DNA of 16,581 nt from Fischerella sp. (GTDB lineage Bacteria > Cyanobacteriota > Cyanobacteriia > Cyanobacteriales > Nostocaceae): positions 1 to 16,581 of the forward strand of contig JANZYY010000043.1 of assembly GCA_026419705.1 (NCBI GenBank), given 5' to 3'. The translations under genes and the position numbers were made by a program. A model generated the notes under the pieces. It saw only the letters and a program-made list of their open reading frames with translations. It made no database searches and was not told the DNA's origin. Positions 1 to 7,288 of the stretch are shown here, in pieces; position 1 is the stretch's first letter, and each line of letters starts with the position of its first letter.

Positions 1-71
1 CCCAATCATCAGTACCCAATGCAAGCTAGATTGCATATGCAGGGAGCTAAAAACCGCAGGAGTTAAGTGCA

Positions 72-1622
72 TTGAAATTCGTATCCGAACCGGCGATCGC
101 CGATAAAATTCGCAAGATGAAACAACGGGTACGCTGGCAAGATCCGCTAGTTGTGCAACGGGGTATAGACCAAACTCGGCTTGTGTTGGACGATGGCCGA
201 ACAGATGAACCAGAATTCTCGTTTTTAGTTGTAGGTGACAGCGGTTCTGGCTCACACCGAACACACAATCCTCAACGGCAAGTTGCTGAACTAATGCTAC
301 CCCATTACCAGGAATGCCGTTTTCTAATACATACGGGCGATGTAGTTTATTTAGTGGGTTCCAGTGAGTACTACCAACAAAACTTTATTCAGCCTTACCG
401 AGAGTTTCTTGTAGGTGGAGAACAGCCCCAGCGTATTGCTTATGACCAGATGGTTTTTCGGTTCCCTATCCTCCCTGTACCGGGAAATCACGATTACTAC
501 GACCTACCGCCGATCTTTGGTATAGCATCTTTTATTACACTGCCTCTACGTAAACTGATTGGCTCCAAGCTGGATTTGGATGTGGGTTGGCACGGTTCTA
601 GGCAGGGTGACGCCTATGCACGAGCATTTCTCGACTATTTGAAAGCATTCATGTTTCCGTCAGACCTCGCCCGTCATTTGGATACACACTACACAGCCAA
701 AACTAAGACAGGTCGATGTTTGCGTTATGAACCAGGACATTTTACTCGCCTTCCCAATCGTTACTATACCTTCCGCTATTGTGGAATAGACTTCTTTGCC
801 TTAGATTCCAATACATTTAACGATCCACCGCCACTGCCAGCAACACGGGAAGGACAAGCAGATCGCAGAGTATTGGAGAAACGCCGTATTGAAATGGAAC
901 AACAGAAGCAGCAAATCATGGAAGACTCAGCCAAACTCAATCCTGATGATCCTAGCGAGGCTGAGCAATTGGACGATATGCGAGTTAAATTATCACAAAT
1001 TGACGAAATTATTGTTGATATCGATAAACAACTGACTTCTGGCAAAACAATGGTGATAGACACCGAACAACTAGACTGGCTGAAGCAACGGCTGATTGAA
1101 TCGTGGCATACAAAAGAAGTCAGGGGAAGGGTGATTTATTTTCACCATCCTCCCTACGTAACTGAAGCCACGAAGTGGGAACAGGCGCAAACTATCGCAG
1201 TTCGCACTCGCCTACGTGATGTTCTGGATAAAGTAGCAGAAGCGGTAGGCTCCTTAACTGGTGGTCGTCCCTTGGTAGATTTAGTTTTAAATGGTCATGC
1301 TCACTGCTTGGAATACTTGCAGACAATGGACACAGGTCACGCTGACAGCAATATTAACTGGATTGTTTGCGGCGGTGGTGGCTACAGTCTGCGCCGCCAG
1401 CGGACTGAGGGAGCAGATTTACTGGAAGACCAGAGATTAGTAGCGCGATCGCATTTGTTTGTTGGTCGTAATGGACATAGTTCCGAAAAACGACGACCAT
1501 ATTCTTGTTTGCGTATTGATGTTAAAGACACTCGCCCCCCCAAGTTTATCATTCGCCCCTTGGTCGTCGAACGGTATCAAGGGCAATGGTGCGAGCGCCA
1601 AATTCAACCGTTTACTATTTGA
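72..1622 (+). CDS. Purple-acid-phosphatase-like metallophosphoesterase with coiled-coil insert
   Basis: A 516-residue calcineurin-type metallophosphoesterase, expected to hydrolyse phosphate esters at a two-metal centre; the substrate is unknown. The five metal-site blocks appear in order: GDSG (D56), GDVVY (D90, Y93), GNHD (N139, H140), YFHHPPY (H358/H359) and NGHAH (H409, H411). The first two fit the GDxG and GDxxY pattern of purple acid phosphatases better than the D-x-H start of most other members. Residues about 262-325 are a Glu/Gln/Lys/Arg-rich helical stretch that looks like a coiled coil inserted between the third and fourth blocks. No signal peptide or membrane segment is visible, so it is probably cytoplasmic. 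The start is TTG, supported by AGGAG (58-62) nine bases upstream; an internal ATG (M16) is the alternative. It stands alone and converges on the next gene. Family call is firm, subfamily less so. Confidence 0.88.
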   Translation: MKFVSEPAIADKIRKMKQRVRWQDPLVVQRGIDQTRLVLDDGRTDEPEFSFLVVGDSGSGSHRTHNPQRQVAELMLPHYQECRFLIHTGDVVYLVGSSEYYQQNFIQPYREFLVGGEQPQRIAYDQMVFRFPILPVPGNHDYYDLPPIFGIASFITLPLRKLIGSKLDLDVGWHGSRQGDAYARAFLDYLKAFMFPSDLARHLDTHYTAKTKTGRCLRYEPGHFTRLPNRYYTFRYCGIDFFALDSNTFNDPPPLPATREGQADRRVLEKRRIEMEQQKQQIMEDSAKLNPDDPSEAEQLDDMRVKLSQIDEIIVDIDKQLTSGKTMVIDTEQLDWLKQRLIESWHTKEVRGRVIYFHHPPYVTEATKWEQAQTIAVRTRLRDVLDKVAEAVGSLTGGRPLVDLVLNGHAHCLEYLQTMDTGHADSNINWIVCGGGGYSLRRQRTEGADLLEDQRLVARSHLFVGRNGHSSEKRRPYSCLRIDVKDTRPPKFIIRPLVVERYQGQWCERQIQPFTI

Positions 1623-1653
1623 CTGTAATGAGCAATGAGCCATCAAGTGGAAA

Positions 1654-1684
1654 GCGGTGATTGGGGTTAATTTCCAATCATCGC
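1654..1684. terminator. Hairpin between convergent genes, possible bidirectional terminator
   Basis: The 11-base arm GCGGTGATTGG (1654-1664) pairs with CCAATCATCGC (1674-1684) over a 9-base loop, with a single G-T wobble. It lies between the stop of the phosphoesterase (1622, +) and the stop of the acidic hypothetical protein (1735, -), where a shared terminator would be expected. No clear T-run follows on the plus strand, so it is not a textbook rho-independent terminator. Confidence 0.5.
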
Positions 1685-1734
1685 CAAGGTACCTTTGTGA
1701 AAACTTCTATCAAATCCCTAGATTGATGACAAAA

Positions 1735-2121
1735 CTAAATAATCCCAGGACCTCTACCCCTTTCGTCGCGATCCATGGTTAATTCACCTTGTTTATCTTC
1801 GTTTATCTCTTCGAGTTCTTCAATACGATGTGCTGTGTCTTTTTCTGCTTCTTGTCGCGCGTCACCAGGAACTTCATAGTACATTTCCGGTTCAATAGCA
1901 TAGTTGTTTAACAGACCTTCCTTGTCTACCGTATAGCCGTCTGTGGTACGTATGCTCTGGTCTGTACTTGCTTGTGTGTCTTCTTTGGGGAGTGTTTTAT
2001 ATAGCTCTCCTTCTCTTTCTTTACGCGCTGCAGTTTCTGCAGGGATGATATGACGATCGTATTCATCTACTCGAGCGCGTTCGGATGAGTCAACTGCTTT
2101 TTTAAACTCTTCATTACTCAT
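1735..2121 (-). CDS. Small acidic hydrophilic protein, function unknown
   Basis: A 128-residue protein that I do not recognise. It is very rich in Glu, Asp, Lys and Arg, contains no Cys or Trp and has no hydrophobic segment, so it is soluble and probably largely disordered or helical. The N-terminal third (residues 1-45) is strongly charged. The middle contains a Tyr-rich patch (YAIEPEMYYEVPGD, about 74-87), the most protein-like motif in it. The C-terminus is again Glu/Asp-rich and ends in GRGPGII. The start is supported by AGGAG on the minus strand (2133-2137), 11 bases upstream of ATG. It is a single gene with a long AT-rich upstream region, so it probably has its own promoter. The composition recalls stress-related hydrophilic proteins, but that is only a resemblance. 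Confidence 0.75.
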   Translation of the reverse strand: MSNEEFKKAVDSSERARVDEYDRHIIPAETAARKEREGELYKTLPKEDTQASTDQSIRTTDGYTVDKEGLLNNYAIEPEMYYEVPGDARQEAEKDTAHRIEELEEINEDKQGELTMDRDERGRGPGII

Positions 2122-2322
2122 AATATTATGTTCTCCTGAAACAATCTGTTCTCATTTGTTTAATTCCAAGGAACATATTAAGTTGTTTGTTAACATCAAA
2201 CTAACTATCTTAAGAGGTGTTTAAATTGCAAATATAATTTTTTTCTCTGCCTGGATATATATATATTTTGATGTTTCAATCAGACTGGGAAATAATTCAT
2301 TCTCATAAAATAAATAAAAATA

Positions 2323-2465
2323 AGGTGCGTCAGAGCAGTATTTATGAATTCATATCTTGCACCAATTACGACAGTTACCAGGCAAGCCTCACCATTGTAC
2401 CCTCGTTAACACCTAGAGCAAGAGGCTCTTATATAGAACGGTGCAAGCTCTCGGTTAACGCACCT
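2323..2465. repeat. MITE-like nested inverted repeat
   Basis: The segment is bounded by AGGTGCGT (2323-2330) and its exact complement ACGCACCT (2458-2465). The match extends outward as AAATA/TATTT with one indel. A second exact inverted pair lies inside: CTTGCACC (2356-2363) and GGTGCAAG (2440-2447). A small hairpin AGAGC/GCTCT (2415-2429) and two GTTAAC sites (2405, 2453) lie between. The ends resemble the GGTGCGTTA/TAACGCACC palindromes scattered in cyanobacterial genomes. It carries no credible gene and could be a short non-autonomous element or its remnant. Confidence 0.5.
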
Positions 2466-2484
2466 ATTTGAACGAAAAAACTCA

Positions 2485-2536
2485 TAATTCATAATTCATA
2501 ACTCATGCATGGCTAATAATTATGAATTATGAATTA
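2485..2536. repeat. 17-bp AT-rich inverted repeat downstream of the CAAD gene
   Basis: Arms at 2485-2501 and 2520-2536 are perfect complements built from repeated CATAATT/AATTATG heptads, separated by 18 bases. A further ATGAATT unit continues into the last codons of the CAAD-domain gene, whose TAA stop (2541-2543 on the minus strand) is part of the repeat. The hairpin could end transcription of that gene, though it lacks a GC-rich stem. Confidence 0.6.
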
Positions 2537-2540
2537 CCAA

Positions 2541-3053
2541 TTATGAATTCTTCAAAAATTCTTTTTTTAGCGATGCAATTTCCGTAGCTAATTCTTGGCG
2601 GGTTGAGGCCAGTACGAGATAGCGAAAAGTAAACCAAATTGTATAACCAAATCCGATCAAAACAAACAGTGGTTCTGCAAGCGGAATATCGTTGATTACA
2701 TCCAGTACTGCTAAGATTATCCTGACTGCAATAATTGCTGCAAAAACCCAAAGTAGGCTGATGATAGGTGTCTTGTATGCATGCCAAAATTTATGGAAGT
2801 ATTCAGGCAATTTTGCGAAAAAATCGGAGGTTTGTCTGCCAATTTTCCGCCACTGGCTCTCAGTTTCTATCGCTGCTGTCTGCTTTGATAAGTTTTTAGT
2901 CTCTGAATCCTCCATTGCTGACACAGTCTCTGGTGAGGTGATATTGTCGTATTCGTATTGTTTTTGTTGTATTTCGCTGTTCATAGGTTTTTGTGTATTG
3001 CGATCGCAGCTTAATTTGTGTGAAACAGTTTCATCTGCATGGATAATATTCAT
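2541..3053 (-). CDS. CAAD-domain thylakoid membrane protein, CURT1-like
   Basis: A 170-residue protein with a CAAD domain (cyanobacterial aminoacyl-tRNA synthetase appended domain), the family that includes plant and cyanobacterial CURT1/CurT thylakoid-curvature proteins. Residues 1-68 are polar and acidic. Residues about 70-95 form an amphipathic helix (FFAKLPEYFHKFWHAY). Two membrane segments follow at about 96-117 and 126-148, linked by the hallmark VLDVINDIPLAEPLFVLIG. A closing amphipathic helix carries TRQELATEIASLKKEF. The protein probably sits in the thylakoid membrane and helps shape it; whether it is CurT itself or a paralogue cannot be settled here. The start is uncertain: neither the first ATG nor M24 (2982-2984) has a good ribosome-binding site. 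It is monocistronic. Confidence 0.85.
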   Translation of the reverse strand: MNIIHADETVSHKLSCDRNTQKPMNSEIQQKQYEYDNITSPETVSAMEDSETKNLSKQTAAIETESQWRKIGRQTSDFFAKLPEYFHKFWHAYKTPIISLLWVFAAIIAVRIILAVLDVINDIPLAEPLFVLIGFGYTIWFTFRYLVLASTRQELATEIASLKKEFLKNS

Positions 3054-3165
3054 GACAGCAATATTGCTTGATTATATTTCTACAGTTTCCGCTCAAATGT
3101 TCATCAAACGTTCGACGTAATTTTTTTTATACCTTAAGAACTATTGATGAAAATGCAATAATATG

Positions 3166-3216
3166 CATTAGTCAATAGACTCGCAACAACTGACTATTGA
3201 CTACTATTGACTAATG
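3166..3216. repeat. 13-bp inverted repeat made of CTATTGA/CTAATGA heptads
   Basis: CATTAGTCAATAG (3166-3178) is the exact complement of CTATTGACTAATG (3204-3216). The right half is a run of CTGACTATTGACTACTATTGA-type heptads. It lies just past the stop of the tandem CobA-like gene (3223, -), so it may act as its terminator. It also sits upstream of the CAAD gene. Confidence 0.55.
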
Positions 3217-3222
3217 ATTAAT

Positions 3223-4359
3223 TTAAAAATCTACTCCCCGCTTGAGTTCTACGCCGTGATTGGCATAGTGCTTGTGGCAGTAAACTTCAGAGTGAACGCT
3301 AGCCAAGTCAAAGTATGCTGGTTGATTTTGGCAGCGACCTGTGATGATAATTTCAGTATGTCGGGGTTTGCGGAGCAAAGCTTGGACAATTGGTTCTACA
3401 GGAAGCAATTCTAAGTCAACGGTGGGATTGAGCTCATCAAGGATAATGGTTTTGTAAAGTCCAGAGGCGATCGCTGTTTTAGCGATTTCCCAACCTCGTT
3501 CGGCTTCGACGTAGTCTAATTCTTGGCGGGAGTTACGCCAAACAATTGCATCTCGACCACAGCGTTGGTGATCCACTACGTCTGGGTATGACTGCTGTAA
3601 AGCTGCTAGAGCTGCATCTTCGGTGTAGCCAGTACCGCCTTTGAGCCACTGCATAATCAACACACGGGTAGAACCGGGATGATTAATTCCTCGACCGATT
3701 GCTTGTAAAGCCTTACCTAAAGCACTTGTAGATTTACCTTTGCCAGCACCTGTATAAATTTCGATACCTTCTATTAAAAGTGCTGTGGCGGTTGGATGAT
3801 GATGAGGTTTCATCTCCGAGTGCAAGTCTGCAATATCAAGCAATTGTTGGGGTGCGGCGCGTCCGGTGGCGATAATTTCTAACTCTTCTGGTTTAGATTT
3901 GAGAGTTCGCACTACCTCATCCACCGATAGCAAACCCAAATCCAAGACGGGGTTAATTTCATCTAAGACTACAACCGAATATAAGCCAGAAGCGATCGCA
4001 CCTTTTGCCACATCCCAACCCCGTGCAGCTTCAGCTCGGTCAAAAGGTGTAATTTCATCTGGACCAAAAAATTCTGCCCTACCTGTGCGAACTTGGTCAA
4101 TTAAATGAGGGAATCCCCGCTGAAGAGCAGCAATTGCTCCATCCTCATCATAATCTCGTTCTGGTCCTTTTAAAAACCGCAGCAGCAAGACGCGGTTGGA
4201 ATTGTTCGGCGTATTGATCCCTAAGCCGATTGAACGCAAAACTACTCCTAAAGCAGCTTGGGATTTACCTTTGCCTGCACCATCGTAAACGTGAATTTGC
4301 CCTGTGACCCGTTGTTGACGCACTTGCGCTGTGCGAATACCGATGCCGTTCCTTGTCAT
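3223..4359 (-). CDS. Tandem-duplicated cob(I)yrinic acid a,c-diamide adenosyltransferase-like P-loop protein
   Basis: A 378-residue protein made of two copies of the CobA/CobO/BtuR-type corrinoid adenosyltransferase domain. Copy 1 spans about 18-195: P-loop GAGKGKS at 27-33, Walker-B-like VVVLDE at 129-134, and ATGRAAPQQLLDIADLHSEM. Copy 2 spans about 198-378: P-loop GAGKGKS at 204-210, TIILDE at 304-309, ITGR, ASVHSEV. Family members are normally single domains of about 180-200 residues that move adenosyl from ATP to Co(I) corrinoids. Only copy 2 keeps the family's C-terminal tail (HGVELKRGVDF); copy 1 runs straight into copy 2. Both P-loops keep the KGK-S pattern, so both may bind ATP. No other cobalamin gene is nearby. 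The ribosome-binding site is weak (GGTAAG). A related P-loop role other than adenosyl transfer is possible. Confidence 0.85.
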   Translation of the reverse strand: MTRNGIGIRTAQVRQQRVTGQIHVYDGAGKGKSQAALGVVLRSIGLGINTPNNSNRVLLLRFLKGPERDYDEDGAIAALQRGFPHLIDQVRTGRAEFFGPDEITPFDRAEAARGWDVAKGAIASGLYSVVVLDEINPVLDLGLLSVDEVVRTLKSKPEELEIIATGRAAPQQLLDIADLHSEMKPHHHPTATALLIEGIEIYTGAGKGKSTSALGKALQAIGRGINHPGSTRVLIMQWLKGGTGYTEDAALAALQQSYPDVVDHQRCGRDAIVWRNSRQELDYVEAERGWEIAKTAIASGLYKTIILDELNPTVDLELLPVEPIVQALLRKPRHTEIIITGRCQNQPAYFDLASVHSEVYCHKHYANHGVELKRGVDF

Positions 4360-4725
4360 CTTACCAAAAGCTGTAAGTAGCAGTCTTTGATCTTACCCAA
4401 GGTCTTGTGCAAGGAGTAAGGGGAAAGGGTAAAAACAATTGAAAGCTTTTGCCCTTTAAACTTTAACCTTTTTCCCAAGGGTTGAGAAGCAAGAAAATAC
4501 ACAAACAAAAAAATTCTAAACAACAGTACACTGTTTCTCGATGAGAATGACCTAAATTAGCCCGTAAAGCCGGCTTTGCTTGTCTGGCTTCAGGCTTCCA
4601 GGCTGAGGGAGAATAAAGCTCAAATTCGGTCGAATTAGTATAACTGTGTAATAATTACCCTCATCAATTGACTAGCTTGCAGTTATACTTTCTCTAAGTT
4701 ACGCCTTAACAATAACCTGGTTCTG
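4360..4725. other. Gene-free region upstream of fraC
   Basis: A 366-bp region between divergent genes with no credible ORF. It holds an imperfect stem GGGTAAAA (4427-4434)/TTTTGCCC (4447-4454) within an AAAGGGTAAAA/CCTTTAACC-type repeat common in cyanobacterial spacers, and a perfect 12-bp palindrome AAAGCCGGCTTT (4566-4577) followed by GGCTTCAGGCTTCCAGGCT direct repeats. The promoters of fraC and the CobA-like gene must lie here. TATACT (4684-4689) and TTGACT (4668-4673) are present but only 10 bases apart, so I do not call a promoter. Confidence 0.5.
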
Positions 4726-5262
4726 ATGATGGATAATTTTTTCTTAATTCCTGAAGTTATTCCCCTTGGCGCAATTCTCTTTTGTTTTCTATTACTATTG
4801 GTATCTATTCCCATAGAAGCATATGTTTTAAATATGAGCCTAAATTTTGACAAAAAAACTTCTAGTTTTTATTCTATGTGTATGAATTTATTTTCTAACG
4901 TTATCGGTTGGAGCATTTTTTTCTTGATCGAACCATTTGCAACTACAAGATTTAAATCAAACTTGCTCAATTTAATTTTCTTTAAGCGGATACTGCCTAA
5001 CACGATCAATCTTAACATTTTAATGGCATTTATAATTTTTTTTGGGACTTTTATTATCAAATCATTTATCTTAAGAGTCGCGATCGTATCGCTAACTGAT
5101 TTTTGGAAAAAAACTCCAGAGTCTGCCCCTCACAAATTTTACGCCCGTCGGAGTTTTAGAATGAAACTGCAATCAAAAAATATATTTACAACTGTATTAA
5201 TAGCTAATTCACTAAGTTACACTGCTGTTTTAATAATTACATTTATGGTTATTTTTGCATAA
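4726..5262 (+). CDS. fraC: Filament integrity / septal junction protein FraC
   Basis: A 178-residue integral membrane protein with four likely membrane segments at about 11-31, 52-70, 97-118 and 153-177, and a basic loop at about 127-150. The first membrane segment runs into the acidic IEAYVL and the second ends in GWSIFFLIEP. Size, topology and position directly before fraD and fraE identify it as FraC. In Anabaena, FraC is needed to hold filaments together under nitrogen deprivation and to make septal junctions with FraD. It lies 43 bases upstream of the preferred fraD start and is probably co-transcribed. Two consecutive ATG codons (4726, 4729) are possible starts, with no strong ribosome-binding site. 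The gene is visibly more AT-rich than its neighbours. The call rests more on gene order than on a motif I can name. Confidence 0.82.
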   Translation: MMDNFFLIPEVIPLGAILFCFLLLLVSIPIEAYVLNMSLNFDKKTSSFYSMCMNLFSNVIGWSIFFLIEPFATTRFKSNLLNLIFFKRILPNTINLNILMAFIIFFGTFIIKSFILRVAIVSLTDFWKKTPESAPHKFYARRSFRMKLQSKNIFTTVLIANSLSYTAVLIITFMVIFA

Positions 5263-5302
5263 ATTCAATAAAAACATGTTACTTCATTCGAAATGAGGTG
5301 AA

Positions 5303-6334
5303 TTGATGGAGATAATTAGAGATTTACTTGGTTTATTCAGCTTTATTAGCAATATTTACGAACAAATCAAAAATTTTTTTATTCCCCAAAGGGCTTTCGC
5401 TTGGCAAACTTTAATTTATTTAAGTATTTTCTCTTGGTTAATGTCATCGCTATCTACAGGGATTGTCAAGTCCACGATCGCCCTTTGCGGTTGGGTATTT
5501 TTAATTGCTGGTACCGCCTGGTATACGACCGAAAATCCTTTACTAATTCCTGGTACCAATATGCCTGTAGGAGCGTTAGTAACTGGATTTTTAGTAAGTG
5601 CTTTTGCCTTTGGCAATTCAGCAGAAGTACTTACAAGCAGAACACTAGTTTTCTGGCCGACAATTTCGGCATTTATTACAGCAGCTGGAGAATTTTTTGA
5701 AGGTACTGGTACTGATGTCAATACTCAAATTCCTAAGGTAGAAGACCGCGAAAAAATCATCATTTTAGTTGCTAGCTGTATGGTAATTAGTTGCTGGCTG
5801 CAATTCGGCTTCACAGTGAATCGATGGCTACAAGAATTTCCTAGTTTGCGAGCAGATAATTTTAGCAATAATTTTGTAATTAGAATAACAGAACCCTTAG
5901 CGAATAAAATTCCAGAAAATGGCGTTGAAATTTTAAAGAAACTTGAGCCGTTAGTAAAAGAGCAAATAGCTAACAGACCTTGGTCAGAAGTTGAACAATG
6001 GCTTCTGGGTGTACAGCAAAGAGTGACTAGTTTGGGTACACAAGTAATACAAACAAGCTTAGGTGGATATGAAGAAAGATATTTATGGCGGCTTGAACCA
6101 CGCGTATACAACCTGAAGTCTGGAGGGTACACTCTAGATTTACTCAGCATCTGGAGTGGTCCCACGTCTACAGGACTTGAATACTATCTGAAACAGTCTT
6201 GTCAGATTGAACCACTCGCTAGGTCTACAAATTCCTCCGCCAATAATAGAGCAGATAATGGATCTTTATTTGCGGAAATCAATTGCGGTCAGATCACCAA
6301 ACCAATTCCAGGACCACCTCCACCCTTACAGTGA
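5303..6334 (+). CDS. fraD: Filament integrity / septal junction protein FraD
   Basis: A 343-residue membrane protein with five likely membrane segments at about 33-52, 55-73, 87-105, 113-130 and 151-172, then a large hydrophilic C-terminal domain (173-343), expected to be periplasmic. That domain contains helix-rich stretches (KKLEPLVKEQI, EVEQWLLGVQQRV), two cysteines (C300, C328) that could form a disulfide, and a proline-rich tail (PIPGPPPPL). FraD is an established component of the gated septal junctions connecting cells of heterocystous filaments, and length and topology fit. The true start is probably the ATG at 5306 rather than TTG at 5303, because GAGGTG (5295-5300) is then five bases upstream. 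It lies second in fraCDE; a 97-base spacer with heptad repeats separates it from fraE. Confidence 0.88.
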   Translation: MMEIIRDLLGLFSFISNIYEQIKNFFIPQRAFAWQTLIYLSIFSWLMSSLSTGIVKSTIALCGWVFLIAGTAWYTTENPLLIPGTNMPVGALVTGFLVSAFAFGNSAEVLTSRTLVFWPTISAFITAAGEFFEGTGTDVNTQIPKVEDREKIIILVASCMVISCWLQFGFTVNRWLQEFPSLRADNFSNNFVIRITEPLANKIPENGVEILKKLEPLVKEQIANRPWSEVEQWLLGVQQRVTSLGTQVIQTSLGGYEERYLWRLEPRVYNLKSGGYTLDLLSIWSGPTSTGLEYYLKQSCQIEPLARSTNSSANNRADNGSLFAEINCGQITKPIPGPPPPLQ

Positions 6335-6358
6335 AGATTCAAAGAATCGGAGATGGGG

Positions 6359-6428
6359 CCACTAACCACTAACCACCAACCACCAACTCTTGACCATTGA
6401 CAAATGACTAATCACTAATGACTAAATA
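6359..6428. repeat. Heptanucleotide (STRR) array abutting the fraE start
   Basis: Ten consecutive 7-base units are in register: CCACTAA twice, CCACCAA twice, CTCTTGA, CCATTGA, CAAATGA, CTAATCA, CTAATGA, CTAAATA. This is a degenerate short tandemly repeated repetitive sequence of the kind known in heterocystous cyanobacteria. The last unit ends three bases before the fraE ATG, so it occupies the place of the ribosome-binding site. Confidence 0.85.
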
Positions 6429-6431
6429 AAG

Positions 6432-7211
6432 ATGAATTTCAGCAGAATTTATGTAATAGCAAAGAATGTGTTTCGAGAGGTAATGCGCGATCGCATTCTA
6501 TTTCTCATCGGCTTTTATTTTTTCATCCTAGCGGTTGCTATTTATCTCCTTCCTCAATTTGCTGCTACTACTGAAGACAAAATGTTTTTTGATTTTAGTT
6601 TGGCGATGATAAGTCTCATCGGTTTAATTGTGGCAGTATTTGTTGGTACAGGATTGGTAAACAAAGAAATAGAGAAGCGTACCGTTTTGGTGTTAATTGC
6701 TAAACCGATAAGTCGCAGTGAATTCATCACGGGTAAATATCTAGGATTATTGGCAGTGCTAGCAGTTATTATCACTGCTATGACAGTGATAACTCTTATG
6801 TTTTTGCAACTGAATCACATCGCTTATTCATGGGCAAGTGTTTTAATTGCTACATTTTTTATATTCCTGCAATTGTCTCTGATCGCTGCTGTGGCTATTA
6901 CCTTGGGTGTATTTACTAGTTCCTTATTAGCAACAGCTTTAACATTTGCTGTGTATCTCATGGGGAATATTACTCAAGATTTACTGAAGCTCGGTCGCCT
7001 GGGAAACAACCCTCATATCCAGAACCTAACTCAAACTTTGTATCTTATTTTGCCAGATTTATCTCGCTTAGATGTTAAAAATGATGCCGTATATGGTCTG
7101 GCAGCATTACCAAATACTGCGGCACTTATTAGTAATGCTGGTTACGGTTTACTGTATACAGCGATGTTGTTAGCGATCGCCATCCTCATTTTCTCACAAC
7201 GAGAGTTTTAA
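6432..7211 (+). CDS. fraE: ABC-2 type permease FraE
   Basis: A 259-residue ABC-2 family membrane permease with six likely membrane segments, about 22-40, 57-75, 104-127, 135-160, 164-180 and 238-255. The family signature is the segment after the second membrane helix, GLVNKEIEKRTVLVLIAKPISRSEF (about 74-98). Position after fraC and fraD identifies it as FraE, whose loss in Anabaena causes filament fragmentation under nitrogen deprivation and defective heterocysts. The exported substrate is unknown, and the partner ATPase is not encoded in this window. The start follows the conserved N-terminus (MNFSRIYVIAKNVFREVMRDR). It has almost no ribosome-binding site because a heptad-repeat array reaches to three bases before ATG. 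A HIP1 site lies at codons for DRI. Confidence 0.87.
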   Translation: MNFSRIYVIAKNVFREVMRDRILFLIGFYFFILAVAIYLLPQFAATTEDKMFFDFSLAMISLIGLIVAVFVGTGLVNKEIEKRTVLVLIAKPISRSEFITGKYLGLLAVLAVIITAMTVITLMFLQLNHIAYSWASVLIATFFIFLQLSLIAAVAITLGVFTSSLLATALTFAVYLMGNITQDLLKLGRLGNNPHIQNLTQTLYLILPDLSRLDVKNDAVYGLAALPNTAALISNAGYGLLYTAMLLAIAILIFSQREF

Positions 7212-7231
7212 TAATTTACTTTTACTTAGCA

Positions 7232-7274
7232 GTCATTTGTCATTAATCATTTAGTACAAAAAATGACAAATGAC
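7232..7274. terminator. 13-bp inverted repeat between convergent fraE and the pentapeptide gene
   Basis: GTCATTTGTCATT (7232-7244) pairs exactly with AATGACAAATGAC (7262-7274) around a 17-base loop. The arms consist of the TCATTTG/CAAATGA heptads frequent in these genomes. It sits between two convergent stop codons and may end transcription from both sides, although the stem is AT-rich. Confidence 0.5.
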
Positions 7275-7288
7275 AAATGACCAATGAC

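Noticed and set aside
1..71. Possible end of an upstream gene
   Set aside because: No open frame with coding character; only the ribosome-binding site of the phosphoesterase can be supported.
2268..2471. 67-residue plus-strand ORF
   Set aside because: It lies inside the nested inverted repeat, has no ribosome-binding site and no protein-like composition; chance frame through a repeat.
2692..3120. 142-residue plus-strand ORF opposite the CAAD gene
   Set aside because: It is the antisense shadow of a well-supported CAAD-domain protein.
4638..4651. Possible NtcA site upstream of fraC (GTA-N8-TAA)
   Set aside because: The last base does not fit GTA-N8-TAC and the only TATACT downstream is about 32 bases away instead of about 22.
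4668..4689. TTGACT and TATACT as a fraC promoter
   Set aside because: The spacer is only 10 bases, too short for a sigma-70 promoter.
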